Positions 15,617 to 22,897 of a DNA stretch of 33,331 nt are shown here, piece by piece. Position 1 is the first letter of the stretch. Every line of letters begins with the position of its first letter. Location: NCBI GenBank assembly GCA_030706685.1, contig JAUZOA010000065.1, positions 1 through 33,331 of the forward strand, given 5' to 3'. Origin of the DNA: Bacteroidota bacterium. Its GTDB lineage: Bacteria; Bacteroidota; Bacteroidia; Chitinophagales; Chitinophagaceae. A program made the translations under genes and the position numbers. Under the pieces are notes generated by a model that was given only the letters and a program-made list of their open reading frames with translations, searched no databases and was not told the DNA's origin.

Positions 15617-16540
15617 ATGAAAAGATTGAAAAAAATACTGAAATGGACAGGGATCCTATTACTGGTGCTGATTGCAGCTATATCTGTTACTACGGCTGCC
15701 CGGCAAAACCTGAAATACAATGCCCCTTACCCGGATATTAAAGCCTCTACCGATACCGCTGTGATCAACCGCGGCCGGCATTTAGTATACAGTTCCGCTC
15801 ATTGCATTGATTGTCATCACAAGGGGAATGCGGATTCTCTTATTGCTCTTGGGAAAGAAGTCCCCCTGAGCGGAGGAGTGGTGTTCGATCTGCCCGTCGG
15901 AAAGATCTATTCAAAAAATATTACCCCGGATTCAGCGACCGGGATCGGTAAATTCACTGATGGGGAAATAGCCAGAGCGCTGCGCTATGGTGTGCATCCG
16001 GATGGAACCGCTGTTTTTGATTTTATGCCTTTTCATAATACCAGCGATGAAGACCTCACCGCCATTATTTCATTTCTTCGCTCGCAAAAACCGGTTAATA
16101 ATCCTGTTCCTGACCACAGGCCGAACCTGCTTGGTTATATAGTAAAGGCATATATGGTAAAACCAGTAGGGCCATCTGGCGAAGTACCCAGGAGCGTTGT
16201 TCGTGATACAACAGCAAACTATGGAAACTATCTCGCGATAAGCGTTTCTGAATGTAACGGCTGTCATACCAAAAGAGATATCTCCGGGGCTTTTACAGGT
16301 GAGCCTTTCGCAGGCGGCAACGATATTGATGGTTTTATTACACCCAATCTGACTCCCGATAGCAGTGGCAGAATCTTTGGCTGGAGCAAGCAAAATTTCA
16401 TCAGCCGTTTCCGTATGGGGAAACTTTATCCCAAAAGCCCCATGCCCTGGAACTCATTCAAACGCATGACAGATGATGAACTAACGGCGATTTATAATTA
16501 CCTGCATACCATAAAACCGGTAAGAACGGCAGTAAAATAA
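15617..16540 (+). CDS. Membrane-anchored diheme cytochrome c
   Basis: The 307-aa protein has an uncleaved or cleavable N-terminal helix (K-W-T-G-I-L-L-L-V-L-I-A, about 10-26). It carries two c-type heme sites: C63-I-D-C66-H67 and C213-N-G-C216-H217, each preceded by R-G-R-H-L-V-Y or Y-G-N-Y-L-A. Methionine ligand candidates are F-M-P-F-H (about 137) and S-P-M-P-W (about 275). The duplicated domain has D-E-D-L-T-A-I or D-D-E-L-T-A-I near each end. It resembles cytochrome subunits of periplasmic sugar/alcohol dehydrogenases; no partner dehydrogenase lies next to it. The end is 9 nt from the convergent NIPSNAP stop. Confidence 0.9.
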   Translation: MKRLKKILKWTGILLLVLIAAISVTTAARQNLKYNAPYPDIKASTDTAVINRGRHLVYSSAHCIDCHHKGNADSLIALGKEVPLSGGVVFDLPVGKIYSKNITPDSATGIGKFTDGEIARALRYGVHPDGTAVFDFMPFHNTSDEDLTAIISFLRSQKPVNNPVPDHRPNLLGYIVKAYMVKPVGPSGEVPRSVVRDTTANYGNYLAISVSECNGCHTKRDISGAFTGEPFAGGNDIDGFITPNLTPDSSGRIFGWSKQNFISRFRMGKLYPKSPMPWNSFKRMTDDELTAIYNYLHTIKPVRTAVK

Positions 16541-16549
16541 ATCCGTCCT

Positions 16550-17347
16550 TTAAAAATCCGAGTAATCCACTGGATGCAGGAACGTAATATCAACATGCGC
16601 TACATTATGCTGGTATTCCGGCATCGCAGAAAGCCTCTTCCAATCGGGGTCATTGGAAAAACTCTTCCAGTGCGCGTCCCTGTCAGCCATATTCTCAAAA
16701 CTTGTCATGTACATCAGGTTGGGCATTTTGCTGCCGGCGATTACTTCGCTGTAAAAAACAGCATTAAAATTTAATCGTTTAAACAATCCTATCTCATCGC
16801 CCTGGTTAAACATCTGCACTTTATTTCTGAATATTTTTTCCGTGGCGCTTTCATAACTGCGCAGTTCATATACCCTGTCTTTTTTTGCTGCCTTGAGATC
16901 GGGCGCCTGCATTTGAGGGGCCAAAGGAAAAGCGCGCAGCAATATGGTTTCTATCCGGGTATAAGGAGGTTCTGTATAGGTGGCATTAATATAGGCTGCA
17001 CCTGCCTGTTGAAAATCTTTATCATCATCCAGCTTTTCCCGGAGCGTCGTTACCTGTTCCAATGACTTCACCGGAATCAACACGTACAGCAATTTTGAAG
17101 CGGATGTGTCGTTGGCAAGTGCTTTAAAAACGCCAACCTGTTTGATACTCATACGGTGCAAAGCAGGTAACAGGGCGTTTTGCAGGTAATCGTCTATTAT
17201 CTTTTCCTGCCCCTCATTACTAAAATGATATACTGTAAGCTGGTAATATTCTCTTGTGGGCTTGCCGGCTTGCGACCAAGATAAAAGGGATGCAAGTACT
17301 AATACCGATAAGATACCACGAAAAAACAGGGATATTCTTTTTTTCAT
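16550..17347 (-). CDS. NIPSNAP family protein, secreted
   Basis: The 265-aa protein has a signal peptide (MKKRISLFFRGILSVLVLASLLSWSQA, about 27 residues). It has two ferredoxin-like NIPSNAP-type halves: the first with E-Y-Y-Q-L-T-V-Y-H-F (about 33-42), the second with V-Y-E-L-R-S-Y-E-S (about 153-161) and the late W-K-S-F-S-N-D-P-D-W-K-R-L family motif. Function is unknown; bacterial NIPSNAPs are often linked to sugar-related DUF1080 or Gfo/Idh genes, and here such genes lie about 6 kb away. It is convergent with the cytochrome gene; the RRM gene is upstream on the same strand. Confidence 0.88.
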   Translation of the reverse strand: MKKRISLFFRGILSVLVLASLLSWSQAGKPTREYYQLTVYHFSNEGQEKIIDDYLQNALLPALHRMSIKQVGVFKALANDTSASKLLYVLIPVKSLEQVTTLREKLDDDKDFQQAGAAYINATYTEPPYTRIETILLRAFPLAPQMQAPDLKAAKKDRVYELRSYESATEKIFRNKVQMFNQGDEIGLFKRLNFNAVFYSEVIAGSKMPNLMYMTSFENMADRDAHWKSFSNDPDWKRLSAMPEYQHNVAHVDITFLHPVDYSDF

Positions 17348-17398
17348 TGTGAAAAATTAAGCTTAAAGGAGAATCTAAAAATAACAATATTAGAATTA

Positions 17399-17431
17399 CC
17401 CGTTCGGAGATGGGAATCTCCGTGAACCGGG
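17399..17431. repeat. Bulged hairpin between the RRM and NIPSNAP genes
   Basis: CCCGTTCGGAGAT and ATCTCCGTGAACCGGG (17399-17431) pair with two small bulges around GGGA. It lies between the stop of the RRM gene (17478) and the NIPSNAP start and is probably a 3' stem-loop of the RRM message. The following tail is only weakly U-rich. Confidence 0.5.
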
Positions 17432-17477
17432 ATTGATGGATTAATTATGTGGAGATATGCGGGTACGGTACGCGATA

Positions 17478-17819
17478 TCAGTAACGGTTCCTGTCCCTGT
17501 TATAACCTCCGCCACCGCCTTTATTAAAACCACCCCTGTTATTACCTCCGCGATCACGATCTCCGCCACCGCCGCCGGGCCGTTCATCCGCAGCTTTTAC
17601 TACAAGAGGCTTTTTACCCAGTGAAATATTATTCAAACCTTCGATAGCTTCTTTTGCTTCCGCATCATTAAGCATTTCAACAAATCCAAACCCTTTGCTT
17701 TTTCCAGTTTCCCTGTCAATAGCAACTTTGGCGGAGATGATCTTACCGAATTTCTCAAATATTTCTACTAATTCAGCATCATCGAGGTCGTAAGGAAGAC
17801 CGGCTACAAATATCTTCAT
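17478..17819 (-). CDS. Single-RRM RNA-binding protein with glycine-rich tail
   Basis: The 113-aa protein has one RNA recognition motif: RNP2 I-F-V-A-G-L (residues 3-8) and RNP1 K-G-F-G-F-V-E-M (42-49). The tail (about residue 80 on) is Gly/Asn/Arg-rich (GGGGGDRDRGGNNRGG-type). Such small RRM proteins occur in Bacteroidota and Cyanobacteria; cyanobacterial members respond to cold. The Bacteroidota role is mostly untested, plausibly post-transcriptional control. It is monocistronic, with a long upstream spacer. Confidence 0.92.
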   Translation of the reverse strand: MKIFVAGLPYDLDDAELVEIFEKFGKIISAKVAIDRETGKSKGFGFVEMLNDAEAKEAIEGLNNISLGKKPLVVKAADERPGGGGGDRDRGGNNRGGFNKGGGGGYNRDRNRY

Positions 17820-17968
17820 GAAGAATTTTTTGTAAATGTATGCTACTATATTGATAATGTTTTAGCGGAAATATTCTTTTTACTGTCAATTTACACAGCT
17901 GCAAGTCTCACAGGGTATTGCAACCATCCCGGATACGTTTTTTATCGTACATGCACGACAGTTTGTCC

Positions 17969-17981
17969 ACGGCCGGGCCGT
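17969..17981. repeat. GC-rich palindrome upstream of the RRM gene
   Basis: ACGGCC-G-GGCCGT is a perfect dyad, and CCA and TGG just outside it nearly extend the stem. It may be a stem-loop or binding site in the 268-nt spacer between the RRM and DUF6629 genes; that spacer is otherwise featureless. Confidence 0.35.
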
Positions 17982-18087
17982 CTGGTTGTGGAAATTTCTA
18001 AGTGTTGTTCCTTAAAAAACCAGTTCGCTTTTCTACAAAAAAAGCATCCATACCCAGGGCCGGGTCCATTACATAATCGTCACAAGG

Positions 18088-18744
18088 CTACAAGACAGGC
18101 TTTCTTAAACCGCTCATTATCCAAACAACCACCATGCTCAGGATAGCGGCAAAGTAACACCACACTGAAACAATAAAGCCGCTATAAAAAATTGCTGCAA
18201 AAGCGTAAGAAATTAAAAAAACAAGCCCCAGCCACTTCATTCGTTTAATCCCTGAAATAAAGGGGGCGGCAATAGTGGTTATAATATAAAGTAAAGTGAA
18301 AAGCAATGTTAAGCTCTTTATCGCCGGTGGAAGATCCAGGCTGTAATGAAGATGATGAGAAGCAGGTATTACCTTTACCGGATAAAGCAACAGGACGAAG
18401 CCAATGCCCGCAGATACCAGGATCCCTGCACTTAACAGTAAACTCATTATCTTCTTACGCTTTGGATCTTTCTCGAGCAGGCGAATGGTAATGGGTATCC
18501 ATACTGGCCAGAACATCATGGCAAATACCAGGAAGGTATAAGTAAGAAAAGGCTGCCAGGCCGCCAGGCCGGGATCTTTTAAAGATAGCCACAACATTCC
18601 CTCTGCTAATTGCTGCACAGCAAAAACAAAGGGGATAGTAGCAAACAAACGTTGAGGGGATGTCCTGGCTTTTACCATCGCCGCTACGCCAATTGCGGCA
18701 AGTACCGTACTGGCTCCAAAACTCGCTCCGGCTGAAAAACACAT
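18088..18744 (-). CDS. DUF6629-type integral membrane protein
   Basis: The 218-aa protein starts M-C-F-S-A-G-A-S-F-G-A, the conserved opening of DUF6629 proteins, followed by the F-A-V-Q-Q-L-A-E-G-M-L-W-L signature (about 41-53). Six or seven hydrophobic segments span the protein, so it is an inner-membrane protein. Function is unknown. The early Cys and the Q-Q-x-x-E-G-x-x-W pattern are the most likely functional residues because they define the family. It is monocistronic, with a dispersed palindrome (copy B) in the upstream spacer. Confidence 0.8.
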   Translation of the reverse strand: MCFSAGASFGASTVLAAIGVAAMVKARTSPQRLFATIPFVFAVQQLAEGMLWLSLKDPGLAAWQPFLTYTFLVFAMMFWPVWIPITIRLLEKDPKRKKIMSLLLSAGILVSAGIGFVLLLYPVKVIPASHHLHYSLDLPPAIKSLTLLFTLLYIITTIAAPFISGIKRMKWLGLVFLISYAFAAIFYSGFIVSVWCYFAAILSMVVVWIMSGLRKPVL

Positions 18745-18944
18745 ATTCTTCCCTGCCTTTTTTTAATATCCTGGCACTTAAAATGCAAAGAACGCTGTAT
18801 AAGGAGGAATAGCCGATACGGCGACTATGTAAGGTAGTCTTTACAAGTTACAAACAGGGTAAATATTTGAAGGCGACAAAAAAGATTAAGTGCTGATATA
18901 GCTGCAACGGTCCTGGCAACGTTGGAGATTCGGGTAGTGTATCG

Positions 18945-19044
18945 GTTTGCCGGGAAGTCGGTAAGACGGGAAGAAAAACGACTTGTAAATCAGAACTTCC
19001 CGACTCACCGGCTATTTTCAAACTGAGACACTCCTGAAATTCGA
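18945..19044. repeat. Dispersed imperfect palindrome, copy B
   Basis: Arms GCCGGGAAGTCGGTAAG (18949-18965) and CTTCCCGACTCACCGGC (18996-19012) match at 14 of 17 positions. The loop and flanks (a 24-nt identical stretch with copy C running through CGGGAAGAAAAACGACTTGT and on to TAAAT, then ATTTTCAAAC and AGACACT) are shared with copy C. The rest of the 346-nt spacer (18745-19090) holds no gene; the frame reading through this repeat is an artefact. Confidence 0.75.
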
Positions 19045-19090
19045 ACATTATCTCATTTGCGAATAACAAGAGCAGAACTTATTGTAAGGG

Positions 19091-19279
19091 TCATATCTCA
19101 AGTCGTTCCAATACCATGAGCGCGTCCATAAGTTTACGCCAGGCCGTCTGCCACTCATCTTTTGCTCGGTGCAGTTTTTCATGATCCTCTCCTTTCAATT
19201 CGCCTTTTGTCTTTACGTAATCTTCCAACTTCTGAAGAGATTCTTTATTCAGTTCTTCCAATTTCTTTTTATGTTCCAT
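19091..19279 (-). CDS. Small charged coiled-coil protein (62 aa), unrecognised
   Basis: The ATG at 19279 gives 62 aa (MEHKKKLEELNKESLQKLED...). The sequence is Lys/Glu-rich, with L-x-x-x-L-x-x-L heptad-like spacing predicting one long helix or coiled coil, and W-Q-T-A-W-R-K-L-M-D-A-L near the end. An upstream extension in frame would be a low-quality, non-homologous N-terminus and is rejected. No family is recognised. It is cytosolic and small enough to be a structural or regulatory peptide. Short and self-consistent, so likely real. Confidence 0.55.
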   Translation of the reverse strand: MEHKKKLEELNKESLQKLEDYVKTKGELKGEDHEKLHRAKDEWQTAWRKLMDALMVLERLEI

Positions 19280-19530
19280 ATAGTTTTTTTTAAATAAGCG
19301 AAAAGATAACGACGCTATAAAGTTACGCATGAAAAACGGGTTGGGAGAAAATGTGTTTACCGGGAAAGTCTTTAAAAAAAAGAGACCATGCATACCCGGG
19401 ATTGAACGCCGGCCCATCGACAAAAAGAATATCCACGAATTCCCCTTTGTAAGCCCATCTTCTCCGTACAATCGGTGTTTAATTCCCTGTCTCGTATGGC
19501 TATAAATGGTAACCGGTGAAAGTGGCTGTA

Positions 19531-20949
19531 TTAGTGAAGCTGATACTTTTTTTCCGGGGCAGGGATCGGGTCAGGGATTTTGGGCGCATCCATGAAAACA
19601 GCCCCCTCCAATCCTTTGCCGGTTACATTATTGATACTTAACAATGGGCCCGTATATCCTGTTACCGTAATGTTCTTGAAAACGGCATCTTTTATATTCG
19701 CTAAAGAAATTCCTTTGGCGCATGTACCGCTAACATCGGTGAAAACAAATCCATTCAAAGGCTTAGCCGGATGAACAGCATTACCTTCCACCAATACCGG
19801 TACATCTTTTACCCGTATATGAGTAAAGCTGAAGTTTTTAATGCCGGGAATTCCTTCAATGCCCGGCACCGGGTCAGGATCCTGTAAACCACTTCCAAGA
19901 ATATTAAAACGAAGAAACCCTCCCTGCATACCTGATATGTCCAAATCATTGCAGGCAATATCTTCAATAAAAGCGCCGCGGCCGGGCCGGCTTTTAATAT
20001 AGATAGCGTATGTTTTTGCCGCCGTGAATTTGCAATGTTCGATCCTTACGTTGCGAATTCCTCCTGAAGTCTCACTTCCGATACCAATGCAGGCAAAAAT
20101 AGAATCGGCAAACACGCAATTGGTTATTCGAACATCCTCTGTTGTTTTCAACAGGGTATAACCTTCCATGCCTCTTCCTGATTTCAGGGATATGCAATCG
20201 TCCCCGGTCGCGATATCGCAACCATCAATAAGAACATGCTTACACGAATCAATATCAATTCCGTCGCCGTTACCCCCTGTACTTCGGATAGTAAGATTTT
20301 TAATAATGATATTTTCGCAATACACAGGATGCATTGACCACATCAGGTGATAATCCGTAGAAAAATCTTCAAAGCGAAGATGGTTACAGCCGATAGGTTC
20401 TATCAATGCCGGGTGACGCAAAGGATATTTGTCGTTGGGACGGCCGCCCAATGCGGGGTTCCCTGTAATATGACCCGGGCCCACGATACCTGTATTATCA
20501 GCCTGTAAAGCATAGATCAATCCTGCATGTCCTTTTGTCCATTTGCCTTCCCATCTCACTTGCATCACCGGGTAATCCTCAAAATCAGGGGTACCGGTAA
20601 GTACAGCCTCTTTATCGAGACGAAGAAGCGTATTCGACCGCAGTGCAATAGCACCGGTAAAATAATTGCCCGCCGGAACGATTACTTCACCGCCACCCAA
20701 TACCCAGCAACGGTCAATGGTTTGTTGAATAGCCAATGTATCTTTTGTTTTTCCATCACCCGCTGCGCCAAAGTCGCGGACATTTAACCGGAGTATATCG
20801 TCATCCTTTTTTTCCTTATTACCGCTTGATACCCCGTTATTGTTTTCTGCCGCTAATAATTTGCCGGCAATAGCCATGCCGGCAGGAATGATAATGAATC
20901 CCTTCCCAGTTGTTTTAAGAAATTCCCTGCGTGAGTGACTTTTATTCAT
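19531..20949 (-). CDS. Glycoside hydrolase family 28 protein (pectinase-like), Tat-type signal
   Basis: The 472-aa protein starts MNKSHSRREFLKTTGKGF, a twin-arginine-like signal (S-R-R-E-F-L-K). The beta-helix core opens with N-V-R-D-F-G-A-A-G-D-G-K-T-K-D-T (about 56-71), typical of GH28. Catalytic-region motifs: N-G-D-G-I-D (about 227-232) and G-D-D-C-I-S-L-K-S-G (about 249-258; Asp250/251). The third GH28 motif G-H-G is replaced here by G-S-E-T-S-G-G (about 291-297), and Y-I-K-S-R-P-G-R-G follows in the R-I-K position. This suggests an exo- or rhamnogalacturonan-type member rather than classical endopolygalacturonase (inference). It follows the CE15 gene by 33 nt in the same operon. Confidence 0.9.
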   Translation of the reverse strand: MNKSHSRREFLKTTGKGFIIIPAGMAIAGKLLAAENNNGVSSGNKEKKDDDILRLNVRDFGAAGDGKTKDTLAIQQTIDRCWVLGGGEVIVPAGNYFTGAIALRSNTLLRLDKEAVLTGTPDFEDYPVMQVRWEGKWTKGHAGLIYALQADNTGIVGPGHITGNPALGGRPNDKYPLRHPALIEPIGCNHLRFEDFSTDYHLMWSMHPVYCENIIIKNLTIRSTGGNGDGIDIDSCKHVLIDGCDIATGDDCISLKSGRGMEGYTLLKTTEDVRITNCVFADSIFACIGIGSETSGGIRNVRIEHCKFTAAKTYAIYIKSRPGRGAFIEDIACNDLDISGMQGGFLRFNILGSGLQDPDPVPGIEGIPGIKNFSFTHIRVKDVPVLVEGNAVHPAKPLNGFVFTDVSGTCAKGISLANIKDAVFKNITVTGYTGPLLSINNVTGKGLEGAVFMDAPKIPDPIPAPEKKYQLH

Positions 20950-20982
20950 ACTAGTGATGGGTGGTAAATGGTTTCGGCAGAT

Positions 20983-22272
20983 TTATTTCAATAAATATTT
21001 CCTGATAAATGCAAGCGTGATATCCCAGTCGGATGGCACCGTGCCATGCCCGCCGCTATGCATCGAATATCCCAGCGTATTTAATACTGGCTGACCCGCG
21101 GCAGGAAATGTATTTGTTTCCATTGCAGTTTTTTCAAATAAATGATAGACAGGTGTGGCAGCTACGGCGGCAAGGAATTCTCCTTTGGGATCCGACCAAT
21201 AATCCTGGTCGCCTGTTTCTAATAATAAAGGCCGGGGCGCCATCAGTGAAATGAGCAGGTGACCATCTACCGGGAACCTGTTCACACTGTCTGCATACTT
21301 TTGGTAATTAGCGCAAAATTGGTAAGCATAACGGGCGGGAAGGGAGAGGAGTTTGATCGTTTCTCCATAATTGCGACGGCTTAATGCAGCGCCGCCTTCA
21401 CCTGAGCAGTTGGCGATCACCATCGCAAACCGAGTGTCAGATGCTCCTGCCCATAAAACCGTCTTACCCAATCGCGATACGCCAAATAAAGCGATATGTT
21501 TAGCATCTACCTGTTTGTCTGTTTCAAAATAATCCATCGCGCGGCTGAGCCCCCATGCCCATGCTGATATCGCTCCCCATTCGCCGGGAGCTGCTTGTGT
21601 TTGTCCCGGCTTTAAATAAACACTCCGGATTCCATATTGTATACCACCCGCGAAATCAGGTTCAATATCCCCATAATAAACGGTAGCCACACCGATTCCC
21701 TGTTCAATGAAAGGATCAATATTCAGTTTAGCAGGATAGTTAACGCTCTTTGCAGGTGCTTGTTTTCCTTCCTTTGTCCATACCAATCCGTCTTTAATAC
21801 CGGGGTCATTGATCATGTTGACATTGGCAGTGAACGAAATGAGAAATAATAATGGAACAGGCTTCTTACTATTAGCAGGCAGGTAAATCAACAGGTCCAT
21901 TTTATGTGAAGCGGTGTCCTTGGTAAAATAAACAGTCACCTGCTTACGTATCGCTTTCCCGCCAAAGACCGGCGTACCCTTATCAAAGGCTGTAAAATGC
22001 ATACCGTTTGGCCTGGCCGGCATTTTGCCAAACTGGTTCTCTTCATAAAGGCGAACTATTTCAGGTCTGCGTTTTTTGATCCAGTCGTCAGCATTTTTAA
22101 CGGCACTGCCATTATTTAGCATTAATGGATCGGGCAACGTATAAGTGCCCACGGAATCTTCATTATAATTGACAGGGATACCGTTTACGATCCTGGCCGG
22201 TTCCTTTTGGCCATATATACCCGTTACAACCAGTAAGGCTACTGGTAACAGGCGCAGGTGATAGAATTTCAT
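20983..22272 (-). CDS. CE15-type glucuronoyl esterase-like alpha/beta hydrolase
   Basis: The 429-aa protein starts with a signal peptide (MKFYHLRLLPVALLVVTGIYGQ). It shows G-V-S-R-L-G-K (nucleophile Ser266), the acid candidate in S-G-E-G-G (Glu292) and a late S-G-G-H-G (His409), which matches the CE15 Ser-acid-His arrangement. W-I-K-K-R-R-P-E-I near residue 64 and the P-R-P-L-L-L-E-T-G-D-Q-D-Y-W-S-D-P segment are also family-like. CE15 enzymes cut 4-O-methyl-glucuronoyl esters linking xylan to lignin; some bacterial members act on other uronate esters. It is first in a two-gene unit with GH28. Exported; substrate unproven. Confidence 0.85.
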   Translation of the reverse strand: MKFYHLRLLPVALLVVTGIYGQKEPARIVNGIPVNYNEDSVGTYTLPDPLMLNNGSAVKNADDWIKKRRPEIVRLYEENQFGKMPARPNGMHFTAFDKGTPVFGGKAIRKQVTVYFTKDTASHKMDLLIYLPANSKKPVPLLFLISFTANVNMINDPGIKDGLVWTKEGKQAPAKSVNYPAKLNIDPFIEQGIGVATVYYGDIEPDFAGGIQYGIRSVYLKPGQTQAAPGEWGAISAWAWGLSRAMDYFETDKQVDAKHIALFGVSRLGKTVLWAGASDTRFAMVIANCSGEGGAALSRRNYGETIKLLSLPARYAYQFCANYQKYADSVNRFPVDGHLLISLMAPRPLLLETGDQDYWSDPKGEFLAAVAATPVYHLFEKTAMETNTFPAAGQPVLNTLGYSMHSGGHGTVPSDWDITLAFIRKYLLK

Positions 22273-22673
22273 TGCAATCGCTTAAAGAATATTTATAAAA
22301 CTAAAGTAGGAATATAAACCAAGGAGCGTTGAAAAATCTACGAAATCGTTGCCGGCGCCAGCTTCATGAAATACCCAAAGGTGAAATTTTATTTAGTCCC
22401 ATCGGCTGGAAACCAGGCTGGACGTGACAAATTCATCATACGTATATTTCGTGTACAGGTCTGGTATATTTCCGCTTGCGGGGTGATATCATCTGCCCTA
22501 TGTTTGCACCAGAAGTTGATTGATATAATCAATCAAGTAATCCAATATCATCTGAAAGATCCAAACCAATTCCTTTTAAGAACCATCAGGCTAACCACCT
22601 GAAGATCCAATATCGGTCAACTTCTACTTTTGCTCTATTTTATAACTTATAGACCCTGCTTTTTAAAGTGGGG
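22273..22673. other. 401-nt spacer with a perfect 9-bp palindrome; no convincing gene
   Basis: The spacer lies between the CE15 start and the small secreted-protein gene. A plus-strand frame (22366-22602, 78 codons) is open but has no recognisable family, signal or neighbour logic. TTGATTGAT-ata-ATCAATCAA at 22516-22536 is an unusually clean dyad and may be a regulatory site. Confidence 0.4.
22516..22536. repeat. Perfect 9-bp inverted repeat
   Basis: TTGATTGAT and ATCAATCAA flank a 3-nt ATA centre. It lies about 245 nt upstream of the CE15 start on the minus strand and could be an operator for that unit. No T-tract, so it is not a terminator. Confidence 0.45.
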
Positions 22674-22886
22674 TTATTTTTTTGTGACAACCGGCTTGCC
22701 ACTTCCATATCGCTCACACTTTTCTTCTCCCTTTCCTGGCCAATTGAATTGATCACGTTGATCGTGATAAGCGCCGCCAGGTCCGGAATAAATCGGGCAA
22801 TCGCGTTGCTTTCCATAGGACCAGGATACAATACCAGCCAGGGAACAAAGCATGGGAAGGAATGACAACAAAATAATCCTTTTCAT
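22674..22886 (-). CDS. Small secreted protein (70 aa), unrecognised
   Basis: The ATG at 22886 is 11 nt past the receptor's stop, so it is probably co-transcribed with it. The product has a clear signal peptide (MKRIILLSFLPMLCSLAG then I-V-S-W-S-Y-G) and a 40-45 residue mature part rich in Gly, Pro, Lys and aromatics (Y-S-G-P-G-G-A-Y-H-D-Q). Two mature cysteines (about 30 and 57) could form one disulfide, assuming the Cys within the signal is removed. No family is recognised. The location suggests a ligand, accessory or maturation partner of the receptor, but this is inferred from position only. Confidence 0.6.
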   Translation of the reverse strand: MKRIILLSFLPMLCSLAGIVSWSYGKQRDCPIYSGPGGAYHDQRDQFNWPGKGEEKCERYGSGKPVVTKK

Positions 22887-22897
22887 TTAACCCTGGT

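Noticed and set aside
18848-19069. 73-aa minus-strand frame
   Set aside because: It is the translation of the dispersed palindrome (copy B) and its flanks.
19531-22272. Complete polysaccharide utilisation locus
   Set aside because: No SusC/SusD pair or sensor lies next to it; the receptor at 22898 is of OMP_b-brl_3 type and has its own regulator.
22366-22602. 78-aa plus-strand frame in the CE15 spacer
   Set aside because: No family, signal, or supportive neighbour, and it contains the 9-bp palindrome at 22516. Weak candidate; left as part of the spacer.
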